DNA from: Acetobacter pasteurianus subsp. pasteurianus LMG 1262 = NBRC 106471 | Lineage (GTDB): Bacteria > Pseudomonadota > Alphaproteobacteria > Acetobacterales > Acetobacteraceae | Length of the DNA stretch: 64,000 nucleotides | Assembly: GCF_000285275.1 (NCBI RefSeq) | Contig: NZ_CADO01000067.1 | Span: forward strand, 173,728 to 237,727 | Reading direction: 5' to 3' | Shown here: positions 57,269-64,000 of the stretch, piece after piece | Position numbering within the stretch: position 1 is the first letter of the stretch | Layout: each line of letters opens with the position of its first letter | The notes under the pieces: model-generated | Seen by the model: the letters and a program-made list of their open reading frames with translations, nothing else | Database searches by the model: none | Told to the model about the DNA's origin: nothing | Translations under genes and position numbers: made by a program

Positions 57269-58249
57269 ATGTCCGATCGTTTTGCCCTGATATACAATCC
57301 TCGTAGCCGTCGGAATTTGAAGGCAGATCCCAAGTATCTGGAACTTGCGGGCAAAATGTTGGGGCCCTTGTTCTGCTCCCCTAGAACGCATGCTGCACTA
57401 AGGCAGCAGGTTTATGCCCTCTTACAGCAAAAAATAAGCTGTCTGGTTGTGGATGGGGGAGATGGCACAGTCGGGCACGTTCTCAGCGCACTGTATACGT
57501 CATCTTGCCCGCCAGAGCAGTGGCCCAGTATTGTTGTATTGCCCTCTGGTAATACCAACCTGATTGCCACAGATGTTGGGTTTGGTAAGCGTGGGATTGA
57601 GGCATTACAGATTTTGCAAGCTCGTCTTGCATCCGGGCGCCTTCTTTCCGATGTGCGGCGCAGGCAGCCTCTGGTTGTCACGCGGGACGGCCAGAAAGAT
57701 GGGGCGTCTCTAGGCTTCTTCGGTGGTTTAGGTGCTTTTGGGCGCGGGATTGAAATTGCGCATGACCCCAAAATTCTGAAGAATTACTCGCATGATGCTG
57801 CTGTTATGGCGACATTGTTTGTAACTGCGTGGCAATTGTTAAGCCCCAAACATAGACGCGGCTGGCTGGAAGGCACAAAAGTTACAGTGGAGCGGGATGG
57901 CGAGGTATTGCCCGAACAGGATCATTTTCTGTTTTTATGTACAGCTTTGCATCGCTTGCCCCACGGTATTTGGCCTTTCTGGCAGAATCTGAAAGAAGCA
58001 GACCGAGGGATTAGCTATCTGGATGTTGCTGCTTTTCCTCCACATTTGGGGCGTGCAGTCTGGAACTTGCTGCGGGGGAAAGCACCGCAATGGCTACGGC
58101 AGAATGCGGCTTATAGGAGCGGTTCGGCAACGGAACTGGTGTTGCGTACAGATCAATCCTTTATTCTAGACGGTGAAGTTCTGCCCCCGGGGCAAGATGG
58201 CAGCCTGACTGTTTCTGCGGGTCCCGTAGTTTCTTTTGTGCATGTTTAA
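57269..58249 (+). CDS. Diacylglycerol/ceramide-kinase-like lipid kinase (DAGK catalytic domain)
   Basis: 326 residues. N-terminal DAGK domain with FALIYNPRSRRN, the ATP-site GGDGT (63-67) and LPSGNTNLIATD, and a C-terminal beta-sandwich ending in DGEVLPPGQDGSLTVSAG. Family members phosphorylate lipid hydroxyls. In Caulobacter a DAGK-fold protein (CpgB) phosphorylates ceramide. The sphingolipid genes alongside make ceramide the attractive substrate here, but diacylglycerol is not excluded. It is divergent from the metallophosphoesterase gene and followed after about 24 bases by the Tam41-like gene. Confidence 0.85.
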   Translation: MSDRFALIYNPRSRRNLKADPKYLELAGKMLGPLFCSPRTHAALRQQVYALLQQKISCLVVDGGDGTVGHVLSALYTSSCPPEQWPSIVVLPSGNTNLIATDVGFGKRGIEALQILQARLASGRLLSDVRRRQPLVVTRDGQKDGASLGFFGGLGAFGRGIEIAHDPKILKNYSHDAAVMATLFVTAWQLLSPKHRRGWLEGTKVTVERDGEVLPEQDHFLFLCTALHRLPHGIWPFWQNLKEADRGISYLDVAAFPPHLGRAVWNLLRGKAPQWLRQNAAYRSGSATELVLRTDQSFILDGEVLPPGQDGSLTVSAGPVVSFVHV

Positions 58250-58273
58250 AACGTTCTGGTGGAAAAGCAGTTC

Positions 58274-59227
58274 ATGAAGGGTATTCGGCCGGGGCAGAAA
58301 GAAATTTTCACCCTTACAGAGCAAGAACTGCATACACCAGTATCCCCTTTGGTTACGGAATTTGTGCATAATCTTTTAGGCGATGCACAACCATTAGGGG
58401 TTCTGTTTTATGGATCTGGCCTGCGGGGCGGGATCCAAGATGATACCCTGCTGGATTTTTATATTATCGTAGATAAACAGGAAGACTGGCCCAGAACAAG
58501 GCTTTCCTGTCTGGCAAATGCCCTTTTGCCTCCTAATGTTGAATATCATGAATGTAGGGTAGGGGAGCATCTTCTGCGGGCCAAAGTTGCCATTTTGTCC
58601 CTTACGCAGTTTCGTGCTCTAACGCGTCCACACACATTGGATACCACGGTATGGGCGCGCTTTTCGCAGCCTGTTCGGTTGGTATGGTGGCGAGATAGTA
58701 AAGCGCAAGAAGCGCTGCATGCTTGTGTAATGCGGGCGGTATTGACTGCCGCATGGTGGGCGGCACAGCTTGGCCCGGATTCAGGCAGCGTTCTGGATTA
58801 TTGGAATGCTTTGTACCGCAATACCTATCGGGTTGAATTGCGCGTTGAAAAAGCAGGCCGTGGGCAAAGTATTGTAGATGCTTATATCCAGCGTTATGCG
58901 CAGCTTTTGTTGCCGTGTTGGCAAATGCTGGGCATTCCATATGCATCTCAAGATCAGATTGTAACGCCGCAAATCCCGCAGGAACAAAAGCAACATGCCA
59001 TTCAAAAATGGGCATTACGTGCGTCTTGCGGGCGGCCTTTAAATATTTTGCGCCTGCTTAAGGCAGCTTATACTTTTACAGGTGGGGCACGTTACGCTGC
59101 TTGGAAAGTCCAGCGTCATAGCGGGATAGAAGTGCCGCTTTCTCCGTTTGCAGAAAAACACCCCTTGCTGGCAGCGCCGCCAATTGTTTGGCGGTTATGG
59201 CAACAAGGGGCGTTTAAACGCAAATAA
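58274..59227 (+). CDS. Tam41-like nucleotidyltransferase (phosphatidate cytidylyltransferase family)
   Basis: 317 residues; not a classical CdsA, since it has no clear membrane helices. It reads like mitochondrial Tam41: YGSG (46-49), an acidic strand LLDFYIIVD (59-67), KVAILSLTQF, then WARFSQPV (127-134), which parallels the Tam41 'GR-x-KPV' segment. Tam41 makes CDP-diacylglycerol from phosphatidic acid and CTP. Directly downstream of a lipid kinase in a sphingolipid locus, it could activate ceramide phosphate, or supply CDP-lipid. The ATG at 58274 has GGTGGA 10 bases upstream; a GTG 15 bases earlier has no site. Confidence 0.65.
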   Translation: MKGIRPGQKEIFTLTEQELHTPVSPLVTEFVHNLLGDAQPLGVLFYGSGLRGGIQDDTLLDFYIIVDKQEDWPRTRLSCLANALLPPNVEYHECRVGEHLLRAKVAILSLTQFRALTRPHTLDTTVWARFSQPVRLVWWRDSKAQEALHACVMRAVLTAAWWAAQLGPDSGSVLDYWNALYRNTYRVELRVEKAGRGQSIVDAYIQRYAQLLLPCWQMLGIPYASQDQIVTPQIPQEQKQHAIQKWALRASCGRPLNILRLLKAAYTFTGGARYAAWKVQRHSGIEVPLSPFAEKHPLLAAPPIVWRLWQQGAFKRK

Positions 59228-59232
59228 GAATT

Positions 59233-60447
59233 TTATGCTGCGGTAGCCGCGGGGGATACGCCTACTTCTGCGGCAGCTTGCCGGAATATGGCAATGGCCT
59301 GAGCAATTTGCTCTGGCGTATGGGTGGCCATTACAGAACAACGCAGCAAAGGCCGAGAATCAGGCGTTGCTGGCGGAAGGCTAAGGTTTACGTAAACACC
59401 AAGCTCCAGCAGTCTGTTCCACATGGGAATAGCTTCTTCAGCCGTTTCCAGCGTAACAGCAATAACAGGGGTGGCCTGTTTGCTGGCATTCAGCCCGATA
59501 TCTACAAAACCAGCATGAAGTTGCTGGGCATTGGCCATAAGCTGTTTACGCAGTTCTGGATGCGCCTGCATATCGCCCAAGGCAGCCGTTGTTGCCGCAA
59601 TAACTTCTGGCGGAAGGGACGCCGTAAACATGTAAGGGCGGCAGTTCAGACGTACGAATTCCAGTTCAGGATGATCGGATACGCAGTAGCCACCAACAGT
59701 ACCAAGGCTTTTTGAAAATGTGCCGACGATAAAGTCTACATCAGCTTCCACACCATCGGCTTCAGCCGCACCGCGTCCGTTTTCACCCAACACACCAAAG
59801 GAGTGGGCTTCATCTACCAGAAGGTATGCGCCGGTTTCTTTTTTAACGGCCACAAATTCTGCAATCGGGGCCACATTGCCCGTCATGGAATAAATACCTT
59901 CAACCACAATCAGTTTGGCGCCGGGTGTGCCATCCATGCGTTTAAGGCGTTTATAAAGGTTATCCGGGTCATTGTGGCGGAAGCGGATCACTTCAGCTGC
60001 ACTTAGGCGGCTGCCATCGTAAATACTGGCATGGCTATCTGCATCTAAAAACAGATGATCGCCCTTGCCAGCCAGAGTGGAAATGATGCCCAAGTTGGCC
60101 TGATAACCGGTTGAAAAAACCATGGCATCACGGCGGCCGAAAAATGCGGCAATATCTTTTTCAAGCTGCCGATGGAGGGATTGCGTACCATTTGCAATGC
60201 GCGAGCCCGTAGTGCCTACGCCACACGCAGCAGCTGCTTCCTGCGCTGCTCGAATAGCGTTTTTGGATTGGCTAAGGCCCAAATAATTATTGGTACCAAA
60301 AAGAAGCGTTTCCCGACCTTCAATAATTCCAACAGTTGAAGATACAGGTTTTTCAATAACAACAGCAAAAGGGTTGCGGCCACCAACGGCGACTACAGAA
60401 CCCAGCGCGCCTGCCGTACCTTCAAATTTGGAAAATAGTGATGTCAT
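59233..60447 (-). CDS. spt: Serine palmitoyltransferase (alpha-oxoamine synthase)
   Basis: 404 residues, soluble. Condenses serine with a palmitoyl thioester to 3-ketosphinganine. PLP lysine K246 in GTFSKSLGTVGGY, D212 and H215 in VDEAHSFGVLG, stacking H139 in DADSHASIYD, and the SPT-type PPATP loop before RPLLRCSVMATHT. The family also includes KBL and BioF; the acyl carrier protein and acyl-AMP ligase next door, and the absence of tdh or bio genes, favour SPT. It is convergent with the Tam41-like gene (5-base gap) and 6 bases after the ACP gene. Confidence 0.88.
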   Translation of the reverse strand: MTSLFSKFEGTAGALGSVVAVGGRNPFAVVIEKPVSSTVGIIEGRETLLFGTNNYLGLSQSKNAIRAAQEAAAACGVGTTGSRIANGTQSLHRQLEKDIAAFFGRRDAMVFSTGYQANLGIISTLAGKGDHLFLDADSHASIYDGSRLSAAEVIRFRHNDPDNLYKRLKRMDGTPGAKLIVVEGIYSMTGNVAPIAEFVAVKKETGAYLLVDEAHSFGVLGENGRGAAEADGVEADVDFIVGTFSKSLGTVGGYCVSDHPELEFVRLNCRPYMFTASLPPEVIAATTAALGDMQAHPELRKQLMANAQQLHAGFVDIGLNASKQATPVIAVTLETAEEAIPMWNRLLELGVYVNLSLPPATPDSRPLLRCSVMATHTPEQIAQAIAIFRQAAAEVGVSPAATAA

Positions 60448-60453
60448 CCACGC

Positions 60454-60705
60454 TCACCCTTTGTTTTTCAGAGCGACAATGCATGCGGCAAGGTCATTGA
60501 TTGTCCGGATATCGGCCAGTTTGTCGAGCGGGATGGAAACATCCAAGCTGTCTTCAACTTCCATAACGAAGTTCATGACGGCCAAAGAATCAAATGCGAG
60601 ATCTTCCATGATCTTGCAGTTACCATCAATGTCACGCGGAACCTTCGGGTTAGCGAGAAGCTTTTGAATGATCAGCGCGGAAACGCTTTCAACGGTTTCG
60701 CTCAT
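60454..60705 (-). CDS. Acyl carrier protein of the sphingolipid pathway (AcpR-like)
   Basis: 83 residues. Phosphopantetheine attachment serine S40 in LAFDSLAVMNFVMEVED. It is distinct from the housekeeping ACP, which has the DSLD motif. In Caulobacter a specialised ACP (AcpR) encoded with spt is needed for ceramide synthesis; the same arrangement is seen here, and the ACP probably delivers the acyl group to SPT. Confidence 0.88.
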   Translation of the reverse strand: MSETVESVSALIIQKLLANPKVPRDIDGNCKIMEDLAFDSLAVMNFVMEVEDSLDVSIPLDKLADIRTINDLAACIVALKNKG

Positions 60706-60837
60706 GTCGGATCCTTCATCCCTTAAGGGCGTTTGTTTTGTGCCGAGCTTGTGCCCGCAGTGCCGCCTTATGGGTGAAAAAGGCCAGTTTGACCAGCCTT
60801 TCTCCTCATAAAGGGGCGATAAAATCCCGTAGACCGG
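60706..60837 (-). promoter_or_regulatory. Intergenic region between the acyl-AMP ligase and ACP genes
   Basis: 132 bases, the only sizeable gap on this strand within the island. A promoter for acp-spt may lie here, but no convincing -35/-10 pair or terminator is seen. Confidence 0.3.
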
Positions 60838-62604
60838 TCAGGCGACTTCAGACTGCTGCTCAAACGCGCCGCTGAGATACATCGTGCGGGCTTTTGCGCG
60901 GGTCAGTTTGCCAGAAGATGTCTGCGGCAGCGCGTGTGGCGGCACCAATACAACAGAAACTTCCACCCCATGAAGGCGGCGGAACAAACTGGTGGCTTCG
61001 GCTTTCAGCTTCTCGCGCGTATCGGTAGCAGAGGCACGGCACTGAATAAGCGCCACGATTTCCTCATGGTCACCTTTTTCCAGCGAGAAAACGGCCACAT
61101 CTCGGCTGCGTAGAACAGGAATATGCGTTTCGGCAGACCATTCCAGATCCTGTGGCCAGATATTGCGGCCATTAATAATAATCAGGTCTTTGGCGCGGCC
61201 CGTTACAACTATCTGCCCATTGAGCATATAGCCAAGGTCACCAGTGTTCAGCCAGTTATCTGCATCCAGCGTTTTGCTGCTTTCTTCCGGCATACGGAAG
61301 TAACCGCTCATCAGGCTTGGGCCACGCACATAAATAGTGCCAACTTCTCGGTCACTCAGCACGCGGCCATAACTGTTCCGAACCTCCAGTTCATGTCCGG
61401 GCAGAACTTTCCCGCAAATAACAAAGGTACGGCTTGGCGTATCCGCATTGGCGGGTGGGCGTGCAATTCCTGTGCTTTCTAGCGCGGGAAGGTCAACCGT
61501 ATCGGTTTCTATGCCCGTATCAAGCGGTGCAAAACTGATGGCAAGCGTAGCTTCTGCCATACCATAGCTGGCCACAAACGCTTTTGGGCTAAAGCCAGCA
61601 GGGGCAAAGCGCTCGGCAAACTCATCTAGAATATGCGCGCGGATCATGTCCCCGCCAATGCCAGCAACCCGCCAGCAGGAAAGATCCAGTCCTTCGGATG
61701 CAGGGCGTCGTGCGCAAAGTTCATACCCAAAAGAAGGGCTATAGGCGATGGTGCCGCGGTTACGACTAATCAGGTCCAGCCATACATGTGGGCGCCGTGC
61801 AAATTCACGCGTGGGCAGCAAATCCACACTTAACTGGCATGTCATGGGGGTCAGGAAGAAGCCAACCAGACCCATATCATGATACAGAGGAAGCCAAGAA
61901 ACGCAGCGGTCTCCTGTTTCCTTAACCTGCAAGCCATTACGCGCAATGGAGGAAACGTTTGCCATACCGGAACGGTGGCTTACGCAAACCCCCATGGGAA
62001 AGCGCGTGCTGCCGGAAGAAAACTGGAGATAAGAAAGGTTTTCTGGCTGAATATCAGGCAGAGGCATATCTGGCACAGGGCGCGCCATCAACTCAGCAGG
62101 TGGCCCAGCAAAAACAAGACCCAAGCCTGTTACAATTTCGTCTGTCCAGCCTTCGATAATCTGCGGAATAATCACGGCACTGGCCTGTGCGCTGGTGATC
62201 ATGCCCCGAAGAGTCTTTAGGTAGGCTTCTTTACCACCAAAAGCGACGGGGAGGGGAAGGGGGGCCGCAACCAAACCAGCATACTGACAGCCAAAGAAGA
62301 TGCGTGCGAAATCACCATCGCTTTCTGCCACAATGGCTACGCGGTCTCCGGGCTGTAAACCCATACCCAAAAGGCGCAAAGCTGTTTCAACAGCCTGCTG
62401 ACGCAATACTTTATAGGGGAGGGCTTCTAAAAGTACGCCTTTGCCGGAATAAATATTAAACCCGGCTTCGCCTTGAGCGGCATAGTCCAACGCTTCAGGA
62501 AATGTTGCAAAATCCCCGTAACGGCGCGGTTGGCCAGATGCGGTAGAAACCGGTTGGAGGGTTTCATCTAAAGAGATTGCAGAAGCAGGGTTCATACTAT
62601 TCAT
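60838..62604 (-). CDS. Fatty acyl-AMP ligase / acyl-ACP synthetase (AasR-like)
   Basis: 588 residues of the ANL superfamily. Nucleotide loop LQFSSGSTRFPMGVCVSH, A5-like YGMAEATLAIS, A7 NTGDLGY, A8 GRAKDLIIINGRNIWPQDLE, and the C-terminal lysine motif SSGKLTRAKARTMY. FAAL-type enzymes load fatty acids onto an ACP. Next to acp and spt it matches Caulobacter AasR, which charges AcpR. The start overlaps the stop of the glycerophosphotransferase-like gene by one base. Confidence 0.88.
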   Translation of the reverse strand: MNSMNPASAISLDETLQPVSTASGQPRRYGDFATFPEALDYAAQGEAGFNIYSGKGVLLEALPYKVLRQQAVETALRLLGMGLQPGDRVAIVAESDGDFARIFFGCQYAGLVAAPLPLPVAFGGKEAYLKTLRGMITSAQASAVIIPQIIEGWTDEIVTGLGLVFAGPPAELMARPVPDMPLPDIQPENLSYLQFSSGSTRFPMGVCVSHRSGMANVSSIARNGLQVKETGDRCVSWLPLYHDMGLVGFFLTPMTCQLSVDLLPTREFARRPHVWLDLISRNRGTIAYSPSFGYELCARRPASEGLDLSCWRVAGIGGDMIRAHILDEFAERFAPAGFSPKAFVASYGMAEATLAISFAPLDTGIETDTVDLPALESTGIARPPANADTPSRTFVICGKVLPGHELEVRNSYGRVLSDREVGTIYVRGPSLMSGYFRMPEESSKTLDADNWLNTGDLGYMLNGQIVVTGRAKDLIIINGRNIWPQDLEWSAETHIPVLRSRDVAVFSLEKGDHEEIVALIQCRASATDTREKLKAEATSLFRRLHGVEVSVVLVPPHALPQTSSGKLTRAKARTMYLSGAFEQQSEVA

Positions 62605-63734
62605 CAGCTGGCCATTCGAAGAAAATCAACAATTGCGTCGGCCCCTACCGGCGCAGTCGGTTCGTCCCCAACAAGGTCGAACGTGTCGCGTATATAATCT
62701 TTTTGCAGATTTACGAAAGCATTGTGCGACGAAAAGGCTTGTTCAATGTCTTCTCCTAGACTGTCAATAGTATTCAGCACAGGCCCCAAAGACCAGAAGC
62801 GGTAATTTTCATCACCCTCCCAATCAACATTGTGCGCATTCAGAAACATACAAGCGCGCGGCTTTACCAGAAATTCGGCAACTTGCGAACTAACATCACC
62901 CAGATACATGTCTGCAGTGGATGTGTAAGTCATATCAATGCTGCGGGCACTGCCGGTATCAACCAGCATATGCGGGTAATGCCCAAACGCGCGTTCCAAC
63001 TGCAATGCTTCGGCTTTTTTGTTGTCAAACAGCCGATAATGGGGGGCAAAAATAAGATTGTAGCGGTCTTGGTTGGCAAAATGCGCCAGTACATTCAAGC
63101 CCATTTTAGGCCAGGAGGAGAGGCGCGTATTAAAGTGTGGATTATAAAGAATGGTCGGACGATTATTGTTAAATAGACGTAATGTCCTGTGCCTCATGCG
63201 GTGGACCATATCGAATTTGGCGTAAACGCCAGTATGGTAGCAGCCGGGGCGGATGGCGCCTTGAGCTAAAAGTCGCTCCTCTATTTTATGTCCAGCCATC
63301 AGCACGTAGTCGAATTTCTTCACATCACGCGCAAAACCGATGGCCCGATCTCCAGCGCCATGGCGTGTCCATATCAGGCGTGGCTTATTTACTCCCAGTT
63401 TACGCAGATACAGTGAAGTGCGTTCGGGAACTACGATCCCCTGAAACGAAGAGAAATAATTCTTGTTAAAAAATAGGCTCGCCAGACGAAAAAAAGCGGT
63501 TTGTCCGTAGCGTTCAGTTTGACGCCGTAGAAACTGGGGGAGGTGCAGAAGGCTGAACTGCACTTTCGATTCTGGATAATACGCAGCCAGTGAGCGCACA
63601 TAATCCAGATGCGATTGTGTGGTGCAAGCAAGATGCACTTCAGCCTCGGGGTGACGGCTCGCAATTTCCATTGCAATCGGCAAAGAATGCAAGGTTTGGT
63701 GCGGCTGTGCGATGTAAGGGAAGAGAATGCGCAT
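62604..63734 (-). CDS. CDP-glycerol glycerophosphotransferase-like (TagF/TagB-type GT-B) protein
   Basis: 376 residues. Marks of the TagB/TagF family: HGAGDRAIGF (125-134), YNPHFN (198-203), FAPHYR (229-234) and ADMYLGDVSSQVAEFL (274-289), which corresponds to the 'D-x-x-SS' segment binding the CDP-alcohol. These enzymes transfer a glycerol-phosphate-type group from CDP. Gram-negative bacteria lack wall teichoic acid, so a lipid headgroup acceptor is plausible. Being translationally coupled to the acyl-AMP ligase ties it to sphingolipid synthesis. It is the first gene of the minus-strand operon. Confidence 0.75.
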   Translation of the reverse strand: MRILFPYIAQPHQTLHSLPIAMEIASRHPEAEVHLACTTQSHLDYVRSLAAYYPESKVQFSLLHLPQFLRRQTERYGQTAFFRLASLFFNKNYFSSFQGIVVPERTSLYLRKLGVNKPRLIWTRHGAGDRAIGFARDVKKFDYVLMAGHKIEERLLAQGAIRPGCYHTGVYAKFDMVHRMRHRTLRLFNNNRPTILYNPHFNTRLSSWPKMGLNVLAHFANQDRYNLIFAPHYRLFDNKKAEALQLERAFGHYPHMLVDTGSARSIDMTYTSTADMYLGDVSSQVAEFLVKPRACMFLNAHNVDWEGDENYRFWSLGPVLNTIDSLGEDIEQAFSSHNAFVNLQKDYIRDTFDLVGDEPTAPVGADAIVDFLRMAS

Positions 63735-64000
63735 CTGTTAAATGTCATCCTTGTTTAACATAGGAACCTTTGTCACAGCATGAGCGTCTTTATGTGCTTG
63801 CCCATAAGGCAGTTCCGCCTCAGCAAGTTACTGTTATGTGCACAAATCGTTTAGCGTGCTCGATAGTCAAGCCCCACCTCATAAGGAGAAACGTGAGGAA
63901 GAAGGCTTTTTCGTGATGTGAGGAGAGGGGGCTTAAGGCAAAAAATCGGGAACATGAATTTTTTCTGATTTTAGGTGTTGACGGTGTGTGTGGGTGGGGT
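63735..64000. other. Upstream region of the sphingolipid operon, no gene seen
   Basis: 266 bases with no credible ORF on either strand. It should contain the minus-strand promoter for the glycerophosphotransferase-like gene. A TTGACG at about 63979-63984 could be the -35 of a plus-strand gene beyond the window. Confidence 0.4.

Noticed and set aside
59233..60447. 2-amino-3-ketobutyrate CoA ligase or BioF
   Set aside because: The PLP fold is shared, but the ACP and acyl-AMP ligase neighbours and the PPATP loop fit serine palmitoyltransferase better.
63841..63916. Short plus-strand ORF after an ATG near 63836
   Set aside because: Only about 26 codons, no ribosome site and no conserved feature.

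Overview
The window is a contiguous piece of an alphaproteobacterial chromosome of about 55% GC. The proteins, the SUF operon, the clpP-clpX-lon-HU block, the nuo operon followed by birA-coaX-rnj-proS-lolCD, and the sphingolipid genes all fit an acetic acid bacterium, most likely Acetobacter. This is judged from protein character and gene order, not from a search. There is no prophage, insertion sequence or CRISPR array, and most of the window is core genome.

Layout. 1-0.9 kb: 3' part of fusA. 1.0-6.4 kb: an exported alpha/beta-hydrolase-fold protein, a divergent PEP carboxylase and a DUF445 membrane protein. 6.4-13.1 kb: an Rrf2-type regulator and a complete SUF Fe-S assembly operon (sufB, C, D, S, U, T and an A-type carrier). 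13.0-18.5 kb: a TrmA/RlmD-type RNA methyltransferase, a DEAD-box helicase with a long charged N-terminus, a CopD-like membrane protein and a bifunctional NAD(P)HX repair enzyme. 18.5-25.6 kb: tRNA-Leu, then trigger factor, ClpP, ClpX, Lon and HU. 25.6-26.2 kb: two tandem tRNA-Val genes in a 307-bp duplication. 26.3-42.5 kb: complex I genes nuoA to nuoN, then birA, coaX and ribonuclease J. 42.6-45.9 kb: proS and lolCD. 45.9-51.6 kb: glutathione peroxidase, an IclR regulator, a DUF3108 protein and glmU-glmS. 51.6-63.7 kb: gph, then a lipid island.

The lipid island combines serine palmitoyltransferase, a dedicated acyl carrier protein and an acyl-AMP ligase (the start of bacterial ceramide synthesis) with a fatty-acid-hydroxylase-superfamily protein, a diacylglycerol/ceramide-kinase-like enzyme, an NTP transferase, a Tam41-like nucleotidyltransferase, a TagF-like glycerophosphotransferase, a metallophosphoesterase and an LptF/LptG pair. 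Together these look like the parts for making, decorating and perhaps exporting an anionic sphingolipid. The headgroup and transport roles are inference.

Other notable points: nuoM is missing and a 20-codon ORF with intact translational coupling sits in its place; the 3' end of tig is tandemly duplicated, exactly, over 120 bp; both duplications in the window have an end inside an intrinsic-terminator hairpin; and the nucleophile serine of the hydrolase at 1.0 kb is replaced by glycine.
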